Below, one piece after another: positions 16,164 through 23,898 of a stretch of DNA of 64,000 nucleotides. The notes under the pieces are model-generated. The model was not told where the DNA came from. It did no database searches and saw nothing but the letters and a program-made list of their open reading frames with translations. The stretch is from Paraplanobispora takensis. GTDB lineage: Bacteria; Actinomycetota; Actinomycetes; Streptosporangiales; Streptosporangiaceae. Position 1 is the stretch's first letter. Each line of letters begins with the position of its first letter. The position numbers were made by a program, and so were the translations under genes. The stretch spans positions 1-64,000 of the forward strand of contig NZ_BOOK01000044.1 of assembly GCF_016863195.1 (NCBI RefSeq), read 5' to 3'.

Positions 16164-16400
16164 TCAGCTCTTGCGCTGAACCTTCTCGGCCCCCAGCACG
16201 CGCGGCGCGTCGATGATCACGTCGGAGAAGATGTCGACGATCAGGGCGATCACGCCTCCGACCACGATGACGCCCGCTCCGGCCCACACCAGCGGCCAGT
16301 TGGGGCCCAGGCACAGCGCCACGCCGCCGAGAGTGAATCCCACCAGGATGACGATCACCGCCAGCCAGGACTTGGGGCTCCCTGCGTGACTTCCAGCCAT
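16164..16400 (-). CDS. small two-helix membrane protein, HGxxPAAW-like family
   Basis: The 78-residue protein has two transmembrane helices (about 13-33 and 37-58) preceded by HAGSPKSW, a variant of the HGxxPAAW motif that defines a small actinobacterial membrane family. Conserved spacing (WLAVIVILVGFTLGGVAL then WPLVWAGAGVIVVGGV) supports the match. The C-terminus is charged and probably cytosolic. The family's function is unknown. The ATG follows GGGAGACGTC. Confidence 0.78.
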   Translation of the reverse strand: MAGSHAGSPKSWLAVIVILVGFTLGGVALCLGPNWPLVWAGAGVIVVGGVIALIVDIFSDVIIDAPRVLGAEKVQRKS

Positions 16401-16428
16401 GACGTCTCCCTGTTCCTCTCAATATCGG

Positions 16429-16689
16429 TCATTCGGTCGCGTTGCTCGCGGCGGCGATCACGCGGGTCGGCGCCTGGCGAGGATCCTGCGACTCGGCGAG
16501 TTCCACGTCCAGACGTTCCACGATCGTAGGCGGTGCGCGATCCGCCTCGCCGCGCAGGTCCCGTCCTTTCGGGGTGCGGGTCGCGATCAGGATGCGCCCG
16601 TCCCGGACGCCACGCCGTCGCCGCACACCGCCCATCGCCCCCACCCGCTCCGACAGTGGGGAGAGCGTACCCGGATCGGGCCTGGGCAA
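16429..16689 (-). CDS. possible small hypothetical protein
   Basis: An 86-codon frame lies just upstream of and co-directional with the HGxxPAAW-like gene. The C-terminal half (DGRILIATRTPKGRDLRGEA, then IVERLDVELAES) has a believable composition, while the N-terminal half is Arg-rich. A start at the internal ATG in AMGGVRRRRG would give about 69 residues. I recognise no family. It may be an actinomycete orphan or chance. Confidence 0.35.
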   Translation of the reverse strand: MPRPDPGTLSPLSERVGAMGGVRRRRGVRDGRILIATRTPKGRDLRGEADRAPPTIVERLDVELAESQDPRQAPTRVIAAASNATE

Positions 16690-16961
16690 TCAGCCGATCC
16701 CCGGTGCCGGAGTGTGGCCCTCCAGCCTCTGGCGCCGCCCATGACACGGGTTACTATTCAGCCCACGAACGGTCCGAGCCCCGCATACCGGTCAGCAAGG
16801 AGCCGATGCTCCGCAGCGGGCTCATCGAGGAGCGGATCGACGAGGGGCAGACCCGGCATCCGGCCGACGTCGCGTCTCCGTCCGAAATCCGATTTCGGGC
16901 GTGAGAGGATGATGATCCGGTTGGCCGGAGTTGGACGACCCGTCCGGATCAGGAGGTCCGC
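16690..16961. other. gene-poor stretch upstream of DUF5302 gene
   Basis: With the uncertain small frame at 16429-16689, the 560 bp between the HGxxPAAW-like and DUF5302 genes hold no secure gene. The one visible structure is the inverted repeat CCGAAAT-CCG-ATTTCGG at 16882-16898, 64 bp before the DUF5302 start. It could be an operator or weak terminator. I see nothing else. Confidence 0.4.
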
Positions 16962-17192
16962 ATGTCCGATGTCACGCCCGAGCCCGAAAGCCTTGAGGAC
17001 GCCGAGGTCGCGCCGGAGTCCGCGAGTTCCGAGGACGAGCTGAAGCGCAAGTTCCGCGAGGCCCTGGAGCGCAAGAAGCTCGCCCAGACGGACACGAACG
17101 CCGGCGGCCGAGGGAAGGGCTCCTCCAAGATCCACGGTGCGCACGGCCCCGTCGGCGGCAAGCGCTCCTTCCGGCGCAAGAGCGGCGGCTGA
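16962..17192 (+). CDS. DUF5302-family small basic protein
   Basis: The 76-residue protein has an acidic N-terminus and then [16 protein letters not shown] and [21 protein letters not shown], the conserved pattern of DUF5302, a small actinobacterial family of unknown function. The Lys/Arg-rich C-terminus suggests nucleic acid or ribosome contact, which is inference only. The ATG follows AGGAGG with good spacing. Confidence 0.85.
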   Translation: MSDVTPEPESLEDAEVAPESASSEDELKRKFREALERKKLAQTDTNAGGRGKGSSKIHGAHGPVGGKRSFRRKSGG

Positions 17193-17272
17193 GCCGGCCG
17201 TTCCGAGACCCCGGGAGTCCCGGGAGCCATGGGACTTGGGAGAGGCGGGCGATCTGCCATAGGCTCTCCCGC

Positions 17273-17713
17273 GTGCGTGATCTCGGTGAGGACCCGCGGC
17301 CCGCTCGCGGCGCCGTACGGGAGGTCCATCGTGTGGACCGGGCGGCGACCCTGAACTACTCCCCCGATCTGGACGGGCTCGCCGACCCCGGCGAGATCGT
17401 GTGGGCGTGGGTCCCCTACGAGGAGGATGCGGCACGGGGCAAGGACCGGCCCCTGCTGGTCGTGGGCCGCCACCGGCGCAGGCTGCTGGCGATGATGCTC
17501 TCCAGCCGCGGCGGCGACCGTCCCGACGAGTGGCTCGCGCTCGGCCCCGGCCGCTGGGACCGGGACAACCGCCCCTCCTACCTCCGTCTCGACCGGATCT
17601 TCGAGCTCGACGAGGACGACATCCGCCGCGAGGGGGCCGTCCTCGACCGCGACCGTTTCCTGCGCGTCGCCGCCGTGCTGCGGGCCACCCACGGCTGGGC
17701 CGCCGACGGCTGA
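17273..17713 (+). CDS. PemK/MazF-like toxin-family protein, no adjacent antitoxin
   Basis: The 146-residue protein contains DPGEIVWAWVPYEEDAARGKDRPLLVVGR (about 35-65), the N-terminal block of the actinobacterial PemK/MazF-like family, with an SH3-like barrel expected. Classical MazF cuts mRNA and is paired with a small antitoxin. Here the upstream DUF5302 gene is not a recognisable antitoxin, and such solitary actinomycete members may not be toxins. The GTG start at 17273 is uncertain; a later start near residue 20 is possible. Confidence 0.72.
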   Translation: MRDLGEDPRPARGAVREVHRVDRAATLNYSPDLDGLADPGEIVWAWVPYEEDAARGKDRPLLVVGRHRRRLLAMMLSSRGGDRPDEWLALGPGRWDRDNRPSYLRLDRIFELDEDDIRREGAVLDRDRFLRVAAVLRATHGWAADG

Positions 17714-17836
17714 GCCCCGTGGCCCGGCGCCGGCCCGGCACCGGCCCGGTGACGGCAGAGTCCCACGGCGCGGTGCCGGAAGTGGCCCGCCGGCGGGAGT
17801 GACGGCCACGGCGAAAGATCCGGCAATCTTGACGGT

Positions 17837-18796
17837 ATGACCGACACCGCCGCACGGCTGCTGAAACTGCTGTCGCTGCTGCAGACCCGCCGCGACCACT
17901 CCGGCGCCGAACTCGCCGACCGGCTGGGCGTCACCGCGCGCACGGTCCGCAGGGATGTGGAACGGCTGCGCGAGCTGGGTTATCCGGTGCACGCGACCCA
18001 GGGCGCCGCCGGTTACCGCCTGGGAGCGGGCGCCTCGCTCCCGCCGCTGCTGCTCGACGACGACGAGGCGGTCGCCGTGGCGGTCGGGCTGCGCACGGCG
18101 GCGGGCGGCTCGGTCGCCGGGATCGAGGAGACCTCGCTGCGGGCGCTGGGCAAGCTCGAACAGGTGCTGCCCTCCCGGCTGCGCCACCGGGTGAACACGC
18201 TGCACACGGCGACCGTCAGGGTCGGCGGCGGCGGGCCCGCGGTCAGCCCGGACACACTGATGGCGATCGCCCACGCCTGCCGCCGCCGGGAACGGCTGCG
18301 CTTCGACTACGCCGGCCCCCGCGGCGGCGAGAGCATCCGGTCGGTCGAGCCGCACAGCCTGGTCAGCTTCGGCCGGCACTGGTATCTCGTCGCCTGGGAC
18401 ACCGACCGCGACGACTGGCGCACCTTCCGGGTGGACCGGCTGACCCCCCGCACGCCCACCGGCCCCCGCTTCGCCCCCAGGCAGCCGCCCGACGGCGACG
18501 TCGCGGCCTATCTGTCGCGGCGGCTGTCGTCGCAGACCTGGCCGGTCCAGGCGACCGTCATCCTGCACGAGCCCGCCGAGAGCGTGGCCGACAGGATCTG
18601 GCCGGGCATGGGCGTGGTCGAGGCCGTCGACGAGCACAGTTGCCTGCTGCACGTCGGCGCCGACACCCCGTCGGCGCTGGTGTGGATGATCACCTCGGTG
18701 GACGCCGACTTCACCCTCGCCGAGGGCCCGCCGGAACTCGCCGAGGCCCTGCGCGCCCAGGCCGCCCGCTGCCTGCACGCCGTACGGGCGACATGA
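17837..18796 (+). CDS. WYL-domain transcriptional regulator (YafY/PafC type)
   Basis: The 319-residue protein has an N-terminal HTH_11 winged helix (residues 5-60, RRDHSGAELADRLGVTARTVRRDVERL) and a WYL domain (about 145-220, where RHWYLVAWDTDRDDWRTFRVDRL matches the core). A C-terminal WCX-like extension follows. WYL proteins sense nucleic acid or nucleotide ligands and often control DNA-damage or defence genes. Its target is not evident; the gene is alone on this strand. ATG start. Confidence 0.92.
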   Translation: MTDTAARLLKLLSLLQTRRDHSGAELADRLGVTARTVRRDVERLRELGYPVHATQGAAGYRLGAGASLPPLLLDDDEAVAVAVGLRTAAGGSVAGIEETSLRALGKLEQVLPSRLRHRVNTLHTATVRVGGGGPAVSPDTLMAIAHACRRRERLRFDYAGPRGGESIRSVEPHSLVSFGRHWYLVAWDTDRDDWRTFRVDRLTPRTPTGPRFAPRQPPDGDVAAYLSRRLSSQTWPVQATVILHEPAESVADRIWPGMGVVEAVDEHSCLLHVGADTPSALVWMITSVDADFTLAEGPPELAEALRAQAARCLHAVRAT

Positions 18797-18847
18797 CCGC
18801 CCCGGCGCCGCCCCGGTGCCACGACCCGTCCCGGCCCCCGCGGCCGG

Positions 18848-19744
18848 TCAGGGGTCCCAGCGTGCGGTGCCGTCGCCGACGATCCGGAAGGCGGCGGCGG
18901 AGCCCGCGGCGGCCGACTCCATCGCGCTCTGTTCCATGCTGACGATGTCCCCCGCCGCGTAGATGCCGGGCACGCTGGTGCGGTAGTCCTCGTCGACCTT
19001 GAGATAGCAGTTCTCCTGCACGGCCAGGTCCAGGTTCTCCATCAGCCGGGCGACCAGGGGGACCGGCCGCTGGTCGAGCTGCCACAGCAGGGTCTGCCGG
19101 GCGATGACCGCGCCGTCCTCCAGCTCGACCGCGTACAGCTCCCCGCCGGTGTGGTGCAGCCTGCGGATCCTGCCCTCGATCGCCTCCACCCCGTGGTCCC
19201 CCTCCGGCATCCTCCCATTGGCGAAGACGACCACGTTGTCGCTCCAGGCGGCGAACCCGGCGTCCGCCGTACCGGCGAACTCCGGATCGGAGGTGACCAC
19301 GCCCCAGGACCGGTCGCGGTTCTCCCAGCCCGAGCAGAGCGGGCAGTGGATCACGGTCCTGCCCCAGCACTCGGCGAACCCCTCGACCTCGGGATGGATG
19401 TCGACCATGCCGGTGGCCAGCAGCACCCGGTGCGCCCACACCGGGTCGCCGTCCTCGACCGTCAGGTCGAACCCGTCCCGCACGCCGGGCACCACGTCGG
19501 CGACGACGGCCTCGCGCAACTCGGCCATGCCGTAGGCGGCCAGATCCTTCCACGCCCGGAGGCGGTACTCGTCATGGCTCAGGCCGTCCAGCCCGACGAT
19601 GCCGTGCATTCCCCGGGAGGCCGCGTTGCGCGGGGGCTCCGGCGCCTCCAGGACCACCACCCGGCGCAGGGACCGGCTGAGCGTCAGGGCCGCCGTCAGC
19701 CCCGCGGGACCGCCGCCGATGATCGCGACGTCATAGTGCTGCAT
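18848..19744 (-). CDS. thioredoxin reductase-like FAD/NAD(P) oxidoreductase
   Basis: The 298-residue flavoprotein has the FAD loop GGGPAG (residues 10-15), a redox-type C134-P-L-C137 in HCPLCSGWE, and the C-terminal FAD motif GIYAAGDIVSMEQSAMESAA. The HCPxCxGWE variant marks a TrxR-like group whose partner is often not thioredoxin. ATG 19744 follows AGGGAG; frames extending to 19897 run through an intergenic hairpin and are rejected. No thioredoxin gene is adjacent. Divergent from the secreted M19-like hydrolase. Confidence 0.88.
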   Translation of the reverse strand: MQHYDVAIIGGGPAGLTAALTLSRSLRRVVVLEAPEPPRNAASRGMHGIVGLDGLSHDEYRLRAWKDLAAYGMAELREAVVADVVPGVRDGFDLTVEDGDPVWAHRVLLATGMVDIHPEVEGFAECWGRTVIHCPLCSGWENRDRSWGVVTSDPEFAGTADAGFAAWSDNVVVFANGRMPEGDHGVEAIEGRIRRLHHTGGELYAVELEDGAVIARQTLLWQLDQRPVPLVARLMENLDLAVQENCYLKVDEDYRTSVPGIYAAGDIVSMEQSAMESAAAGSAAAFRIVGDGTARWDP

Positions 19745-19789
19745 GAGCTTCTCCCTGCCCATCCGCAGGCCGCCGTCACTTCCGCGGGA

Positions 19790-19818
19790 GCCGTACCGCC
19801 TGGATGAGGCGGTACGGC
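19790..19818. repeat. 12-bp inverted repeat in divergent intergenic region
   Basis: The arms GCCGTACCGCCT and AGGCGGTACGGC flank the loop GGATG. The structure sits 46 bp upstream of the TrxR-like ATG and 102 bp upstream of the M19-like ATG, so it cannot be a normal 3' terminator of either. It could be an operator or a 5' UTR hairpin of the flavoprotein mRNA. Confidence 0.55.
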
Positions 19819-19920
19819 GGGGCACCCGGAAAACTTTTGAGTAGGGCTCACGTTTCTCTTGACCGGCGAGTTGACGAGACGGAACATAAATCATCAAATC
19901 CCCCGGCGCACCAGAGGTGC

Positions 19921-21552
19921 ATGATGATCAAGTTCGCCGGATCCTTCACCGCCGCGTTATCCCTGATCGGGGTCCTGGCCCTGGCGGGCCTCGCCACTCC
20001 CGCCACCGCCGCCCCGGCCCCTCCCGAGTCGGAGGTCAACACCACCGGCGAGCCGCCGGGAAGCGCGGATCCCGCCCGCGGCTTCGTCGACGGGCACACG
20101 CACCTGATGTCGTACGAGGCGTTCGGCGGAATGCTCCTGTGCGGCAAGCCGTTCGACCCCGACGGCATCGACCACGCCCTCGTCGACTGCCCCGACCACT
20201 TCCCGAACGGCGAGGCGGCCTGGTTCGAGAACTTCACCCGGACGGGCTCCCCCACCGGCACCCACGACCCGGTCGGCTGGCCGACCTTCCGCAGCTGGCC
20301 GGCCTCCGACTCGCTCACCCACCAGCAGACCTACCACCGCTGGGTGGAGCGGGCCTGGCGGGGCGGGCTGCGCGTCCTGGTCAACCATCTGGTCGCCAAC
20401 CGGCAGCTGTGCGAGATCTACCCGCTCAAGCGCAACGCCTGCGGCGAGACGGCCTCGCTGCGCCTGCAGGCGCAGCGCACCTTCGAGATGCAGGACTTCG
20501 TCGACGCCCGGTCCGGCGGCCCCGGCAAGGGCTGGTTCCGGGTGGTGCGCTCCCCGGCCGAGGCCCGGCAGGTGATCGCGGCGGGCAAGCTCGCGGTGAT
20601 CCTCGGCGTGGAGACCTCCGAGCCGTTCGGCTGCCGCCAGACCCTGGGGGTCCCGCACTGCACGCGGGCGCAGATCGACCGCGGCCTGGACGAGATGCAC
20701 GCGCTGGGCGTGCGCACCATGTTCGTCTGCCACAAGTACGACAACGCGCTGTGCGGCGTGCGCTTCGACTCCGGCACCCAGGGCGTCATCGTCAACCTGG
20801 GCAACTTCCTGTCCACCGGCAGGTTCTGGAGCGCCCGGACCTGCACCGGGCCCGAGCACGACAACACGATCGACCCGGCGGGCGTGCTCCCGCCCCAGAT
20901 CGCCAGGCTCTTCCCCCGCGGGATCGGGCTGCCGGTCTACCCGGCCGCCCCGCACTGCAACACCCGCGGGCTGACGAGCCTGGGCTCCTACATGATCGAG
21001 GGCATGATGCGGCGTGGAATGCTCGTCGACATCGACCACATGAGCGTCAAGGCCGCCGACCAGGCCCTGGACCTGCTGGAGTCGCGGAGCTATCCCGGCG
21101 TGGTCTCCTCCCACAGCTGGCTCGACCCGTCCTACCTGGGCCGGATCTACCGCCTGGGCGGGATGGTCACCGCCCGCAGCCACCACGCCGAGCCGTACGC
21201 CGCGGCCTGGCGCGAGAGCCTGCCGCTGCGACGGGAGACCGGGCGCCCCGGGTACGGCTTCGGCATGGACGCCAACGGCCTGGGCGCGCTGCCCCCGGTA
21301 CGCCCGGGCAACGCCGCCAACCCGGTGACCTACCCGTTCACCTCCTTCGACGGGGCCGTCACACTGGAGCGCCAGCGCACCGGCGAGCGGGTCTGGGACG
21401 TCAACGTCGACGGGGTCGCCCACTACGGCCTGATCCCCGACTGGGTCGAGGACATCCGGCTCGTCGCGGGCGAGGAGATCGTCCAGGACCTGGCCGCGGG
21501 CGCCGAGGCCTACCTGCGCACCTGGGAGGCCGCGGAGTCCCGCATCCCATGA
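19921..21552 (+). CDS. secreted M19-like (membrane dipeptidase/amidohydrolase fold) hydrolase
   Basis: The 543-residue exported protein has a signal peptide at residues 1-31 (ending ATPATAAPA). Metal-site candidates are GFVDGHTHLMSYEAFGG near 53-69, RGMLVDIDHMSVKAADQ near 363-379, and VVSSHSWLDPS and ARSHHAEP further on, which recall the DxH / DLSHVS / SHS pattern of peptidase M19. It is larger than ordinary dipeptidases and has paired Cys residues that may form disulfides outside the cell. A dipeptide or cell-wall substrate is plausible but unproven. ATG 19921 or the next ATG 19924. Confidence 0.68.
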   Translation: MMIKFAGSFTAALSLIGVLALAGLATPATAAPAPPESEVNTTGEPPGSADPARGFVDGHTHLMSYEAFGGMLLCGKPFDPDGIDHALVDCPDHFPNGEAAWFENFTRTGSPTGTHDPVGWPTFRSWPASDSLTHQQTYHRWVERAWRGGLRVLVNHLVANRQLCEIYPLKRNACGETASLRLQAQRTFEMQDFVDARSGGPGKGWFRVVRSPAEARQVIAAGKLAVILGVETSEPFGCRQTLGVPHCTRAQIDRGLDEMHALGVRTMFVCHKYDNALCGVRFDSGTQGVIVNLGNFLSTGRFWSARTCTGPEHDNTIDPAGVLPPQIARLFPRGIGLPVYPAAPHCNTRGLTSLGSYMIEGMMRRGMLVDIDHMSVKAADQALDLLESRSYPGVVSSHSWLDPSYLGRIYRLGGMVTARSHHAEPYAAAWRESLPLRRETGRPGYGFGMDANGLGALPPVRPGNAANPVTYPFTSFDGAVTLERQRTGERVWDVNVDGVAHYGLIPDWVEDIRLVAGEEIVQDLAAGAEAYLRTWEAAESRIP

Positions 21553-21558
21553 CCGACC

Positions 21559-21608
21559 GGCCCGGCCGGAGCTACCGGTTCCCCGACCGGTGCGCAACCG
21601 GCCGGGCC
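21559..21608. terminator. nested GC-rich stem-loop
   Basis: The outer arms GGCCCGGCCGG (21559-21569) and CCGGCCGGGCC (21598-21608) enclose a second stem made by two ACCGGT copies. TCTCGTTTC follows. Position just after the M19-like stop supports termination. Confidence 0.65.
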
Positions 21609-21714
21609 TCTCGTTTCAACACATGTCCTGACCTGCGATATCAAGCGGGCATAGGGTTACGATGACGGGAGGAGGAAGCCGGGACGCGCACCGAAGTCCC
21701 CATATCCTTCCCGC

Positions 21715-22173
21715 ATGACGACACTCGAAAAACGGGTCACCCTCGTGGAGTCCCGGCTCACCACTCTGGAGCAGACCGTGGCCACCAAGGTCTACGTGAT
21801 CGAGGCGGGGGACACCCTGACCAGGATCATCACCGAGTCCGAAGAGCGCCTCACCCGGAGAATCGACCGGGTGGACGCGAAGGTCGACGCTCTGGGAGCC
21901 AAGGTGGACGCCAAGTTCGACGCGGTGGACGCCAAGTTCGACGCGGTGGACGCCAGGTTCAACGCGGTGGACGCCAAGTTCGACGCGGTGGACGCCAGGT
22001 TCAACGCGGTGGACACCAGGTTCGACGCGGTGGACGCCAAGTTCGACGCGGTGGACACCAGGTTCGACGCCCTCGAAAGCAAGGTGGACGCGAACCAGCG
22101 GGTCGCCGACACCCGGCACACCTCCACCATGTCGATACTGCAGGAGATCCTGGAAAGACTCCCTTCCAGGTAA
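21715..22173 (+). CDS. heptad-repeat coiled-coil protein
   Basis: The 152-residue protein is an almost continuous coiled coil. N-terminal LEKRVTLVESRLTTLEQTV is followed by about 10 tandem heptads of the type VDAKFDA / VDARFNA (about residues 52-122) and a C-terminal TSMSILQEILERL-like helix. There is no signal peptide or membrane segment. The repeats are near-identical at DNA level (21-bp units), showing recent expansion and probable length variation between strains. A rod-like oligomer is expected; partner unknown. ATG start with weak upstream signal. Confidence 0.8.
   Translation: MTTLEKRVTLVESRLTTLEQTVATKVYVIEAGDTLTRIITESEERLTRRIDRVDAKVDALGAKVDAKFDAVDAKFDAVDARFNAVDAKFDAVDARFNAVDTRFDAVDAKFDAVDTRFDALESKVDANQRVADTRHTSTMSILQEILERLPSR
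21869..22096. repeat. 21-bp tandem repeats encoding heptads
   Basis: Units of the form GTGGACGCCAAGTTCGACGC recur in frame about ten times, alternating AAG/AGG and GAC/AAC codons, so the protein alternates VDAKFDA with VDARFNA and VDTRFDA. The units are far too similar to each other, and lack spacers, to be a CRISPR. Confidence 0.85.
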
Positions 22174-22360
22174 TCAACGCCACGCCTGGACCCCCTGAGC
22201 CACTCGTCGTCATATTCGAGCCGGCCCCCTTCATCAGCCCGGCAATCCAGGCACATCCCCGGCGAACGGCCGCCCCTCCACGGTCGTGTCGCACCCGGTT
22301 CCTCAGCCGGGGAAGGAAAACAGTGGCGCCGTCCCGGCAGGGTCGGCTACCGTCGCCATC

Positions 22361-22411
22361 ATGAGACGCGCTGATGTGACGACGACGCCGGAGATCGTCC
22401 CGGCGCGCTGA
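22361..22411 (+). CDS. threonine leader peptide (MRRADVTTTPEIVPAR)
   Basis: A 16-codon frame ends 13 bp before a perfect 14-bp hairpin and 84 bp before a ThrRS-like gene. Codons 7-9 are three consecutive ACG (Thr), the hallmark of ribosome-mediated transcription attenuation. There is no ribosome-binding site. A TACCGT -10-like element (22348-22353) ends 7 nt upstream of the ATG, so the message is probably leaderless, which suits a regulatory leader in an actinomycete. Stop TGA at 22409-22411. Function is inferred from the Thr run, the hairpin and the downstream gene. Confidence 0.72.
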   Translation: MRRADVTTTPEIVPAR

Positions 22412-22456
22412 CATCTGTCGTGAAACGAAGCCCCGGGCGAGCGCCCGGGGCTTCGT
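22386..22456 (+). promoter_or_regulatory. transcription attenuator upstream of ThrRS-like gene
   Basis: The terminator-like hairpin has 14-bp perfect arms at 22425-22438 and 22443-22456 around a GAGC loop, followed by CGTTCGG. Upstream, CGCCGG within the Thr-codon region can pair with CCGGCG (about 22400-22405). Alternatively the CCCGGCGCGCT segment can pair with AGCGCCCGGGG of the terminator 3' arm (9 of 11 positions). Stalling at scarce Thr-tRNA would free the second option and allow read-through. The mutually exclusive pairing is my reading by hand. Confidence 0.65.
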
Positions 22457-22495
22457 CGTTCGGTCGCTCGCCTTTTCCCAAGCGAGGAGACCACC

Positions 22496-23749
22496 ATGCA
22501 CGACCACCGCGATCGCCCCGGCCACCAGCCTGACCAGCCCGGCGAACACCCCCGCGACCACCGCCGGCTGGGCCGTGAGCTCGACCTGTTCGACACCGAC
22601 CCGCTCATCGGCAAGGGCCTGCCGTTCTGGCTGCCGGCGGGCGCGGCCGTGCGGCACTCCGTGGAGGACTACGTCCGCCGGGTCGAGCGGCGCGCCGGAT
22701 ACCGGCACGTCCACTCCCCCATCATGGGCAAACGCGAGTTGTACGAGATATCCGGGCACTGGGCGCACTACCGCCAGGACATGTTCCCGCCGATGGTCGT
22801 CGGCGGGGAGGAGTTCGTGCTGCGCCCGAGCCTGTGCCCACACCACGCGCTGATCTTCCGTTCCCGGCCGCGCAGCCACCGGGACCTGCCGCTGCGCCTG
22901 GCCGAGCTGGGCGGCATGCACCGCGCCGAGCTGTCGGGGGTGCTCGGCGGGCTGTCCCGCGTGCGGGCCATCCAGCTCAACGACGGCCACGTGTTCTGCG
23001 CCGAGGAGGACGCGGGCCGGGAGGTGGCCGAGGCGCTGGCGTTGATCGGGCGGGCGCACCGGGCGCTGGGCATCACCGCCTCCGGATACCGGCTCTCGCT
23101 GCGGGGCGGCGGGGACAAGTACATCGACGACCCGGCCATGTGGGGACGGGCCGAGGCGATCCTGCGCAAGGCGCTGGAGGAGTGCGGCCTGCCGTACGAG
23201 GAGGCCGAGGGGGAGGGCGCCTTCTACGGACCGAAGATCGACATACAGTTCACCGACCCGTCCGGGCGCGAGTCCACCCTGTCGACCGTGCAGGTGGACC
23301 TGTTCCAGCCGGGCCGCTTCGGCCTGGAGTACATCGGCCCCGACCAGCGCATGCACCGGCCGGTGATGGTGCACCGCAGCGTGGTCGGCAGCATGGAGCG
23401 GCTGGCGGCCCATCTGATCGAGGTGTACGGCGGGGCGTTCCCCGCCTGGCTGGCCCCGGTCCAGGTGGTGGCGCTGCCGATCTCCGAGGCCGAGGTCCCG
23501 GCGGCCGGGGAGTTCCTGCGCTCGTGCGAGGAGGCCGGGCTGCGGGCCGAGCTGTCCGGCCCGGAGCGCGGCACCCTCGGGGCCCGGATCCGCGATCACA
23601 GGCTGGTGCCGTACCAGGCGGTGATCGGGTCGCGGGAGGCGGCGGCCGGGCTGGTCGCGCTGCGCCTGCGCGACGGGTCACGGCGCGAGCCGCTCCCGGT
23701 CGCCGAGGCGGTCGCACTGGCCGGGCGGGAGGCCGCCCTACCCCTGTGA
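22496..23749 (+). CDS. threonyl-tRNA synthetase-like protein lacking TGS and editing domains
   Basis: The 417-residue class II synthetase-like protein begins directly with the catalytic domain. Motif 2 appears in RLAELGGMHRAELSG. The predicted zinc ligands of ThrRS are all present: Cys in LRPSLCPHHAL, His in NDGHVFCAEE and His in VMVHRSVVGSMERL. An anticodon-binding-type domain follows (about 310-417). A normal ThrRS has about 660-690 residues with N-terminal TGS and editing domains, absent here, so this is a short paralogue; the housekeeping gene must lie elsewhere. Possible roles are an inducible backup or a synthetase resistant to a ThrRS inhibitor. AGGAG precedes the ATG. Confidence 0.85.
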   Translation: MHDHRDRPGHQPDQPGEHPRDHRRLGRELDLFDTDPLIGKGLPFWLPAGAAVRHSVEDYVRRVERRAGYRHVHSPIMGKRELYEISGHWAHYRQDMFPPMVVGGEEFVLRPSLCPHHALIFRSRPRSHRDLPLRLAELGGMHRAELSGVLGGLSRVRAIQLNDGHVFCAEEDAGREVAEALALIGRAHRALGITASGYRLSLRGGGDKYIDDPAMWGRAEAILRKALEECGLPYEEAEGEGAFYGPKIDIQFTDPSGRESTLSTVQVDLFQPGRFGLEYIGPDQRMHRPVMVHRSVVGSMERLAAHLIEVYGGAFPAWLAPVQVVALPISEAEVPAAGEFLRSCEEAGLRAELSGPERGTLGARIRDHRLVPYQAVIGSREAAAGLVALRLRDGSRREPLPVAEAVALAGREAALPL

Positions 23750-23830
23750 CACGGCACCGCCGTACCCCTGTGACATGACACCGCCGTTTCCGCGGACGCC
23801 GCATCTCCGCATCATCGTGCGTCACACCTC

Positions 23831-23861
23831 TTGTTTTTCCAACACACTCGGGTGTAAACAA
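23831..23861. promoter_or_regulatory. candidate DeoR-family operator
   Basis: TTGTTT (23831-23836) and AAACAA (23856-23861) form an inverted pair around ACAC-ACTCGG-GTGT, followed by GGTTAAACCAAAC. This AT-rich island lies 40-70 bp before the DeoR-type gene that heads the PTS operon. It probably holds the promoter and autoregulatory site; binding is inference. Confidence 0.45.
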
Positions 23862-23898
23862 AGGTTAAACCAAACGGAAACGGCGGTGAATCAACACC

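Noticed and set aside
16442-16744. 100-codon + strand frame in the 16.4-16.9 kb gap
   Set aside because: Ser/Arg/Pro-rich with no family likeness and antisense to a somewhat better small - strand frame.
21869-22096. Regular repeats as a CRISPR array
   Set aside because: Units are directly adjacent, 21 bp, have no spacers and encode in-frame heptads.
22425-22456. Ordinary terminator of the coiled-coil gene
   Set aside because: It lies more than 250 bp after that gene, follows a Thr-rich leader frame and precedes a ThrRS-like gene, so attenuation explains it better.
22496-23749. ThrRS pseudogene
   Set aside because: No frameshift or internal stop; zinc ligands and motif 2 are intact, and there is a ribosome-binding site and a regulatory leader.
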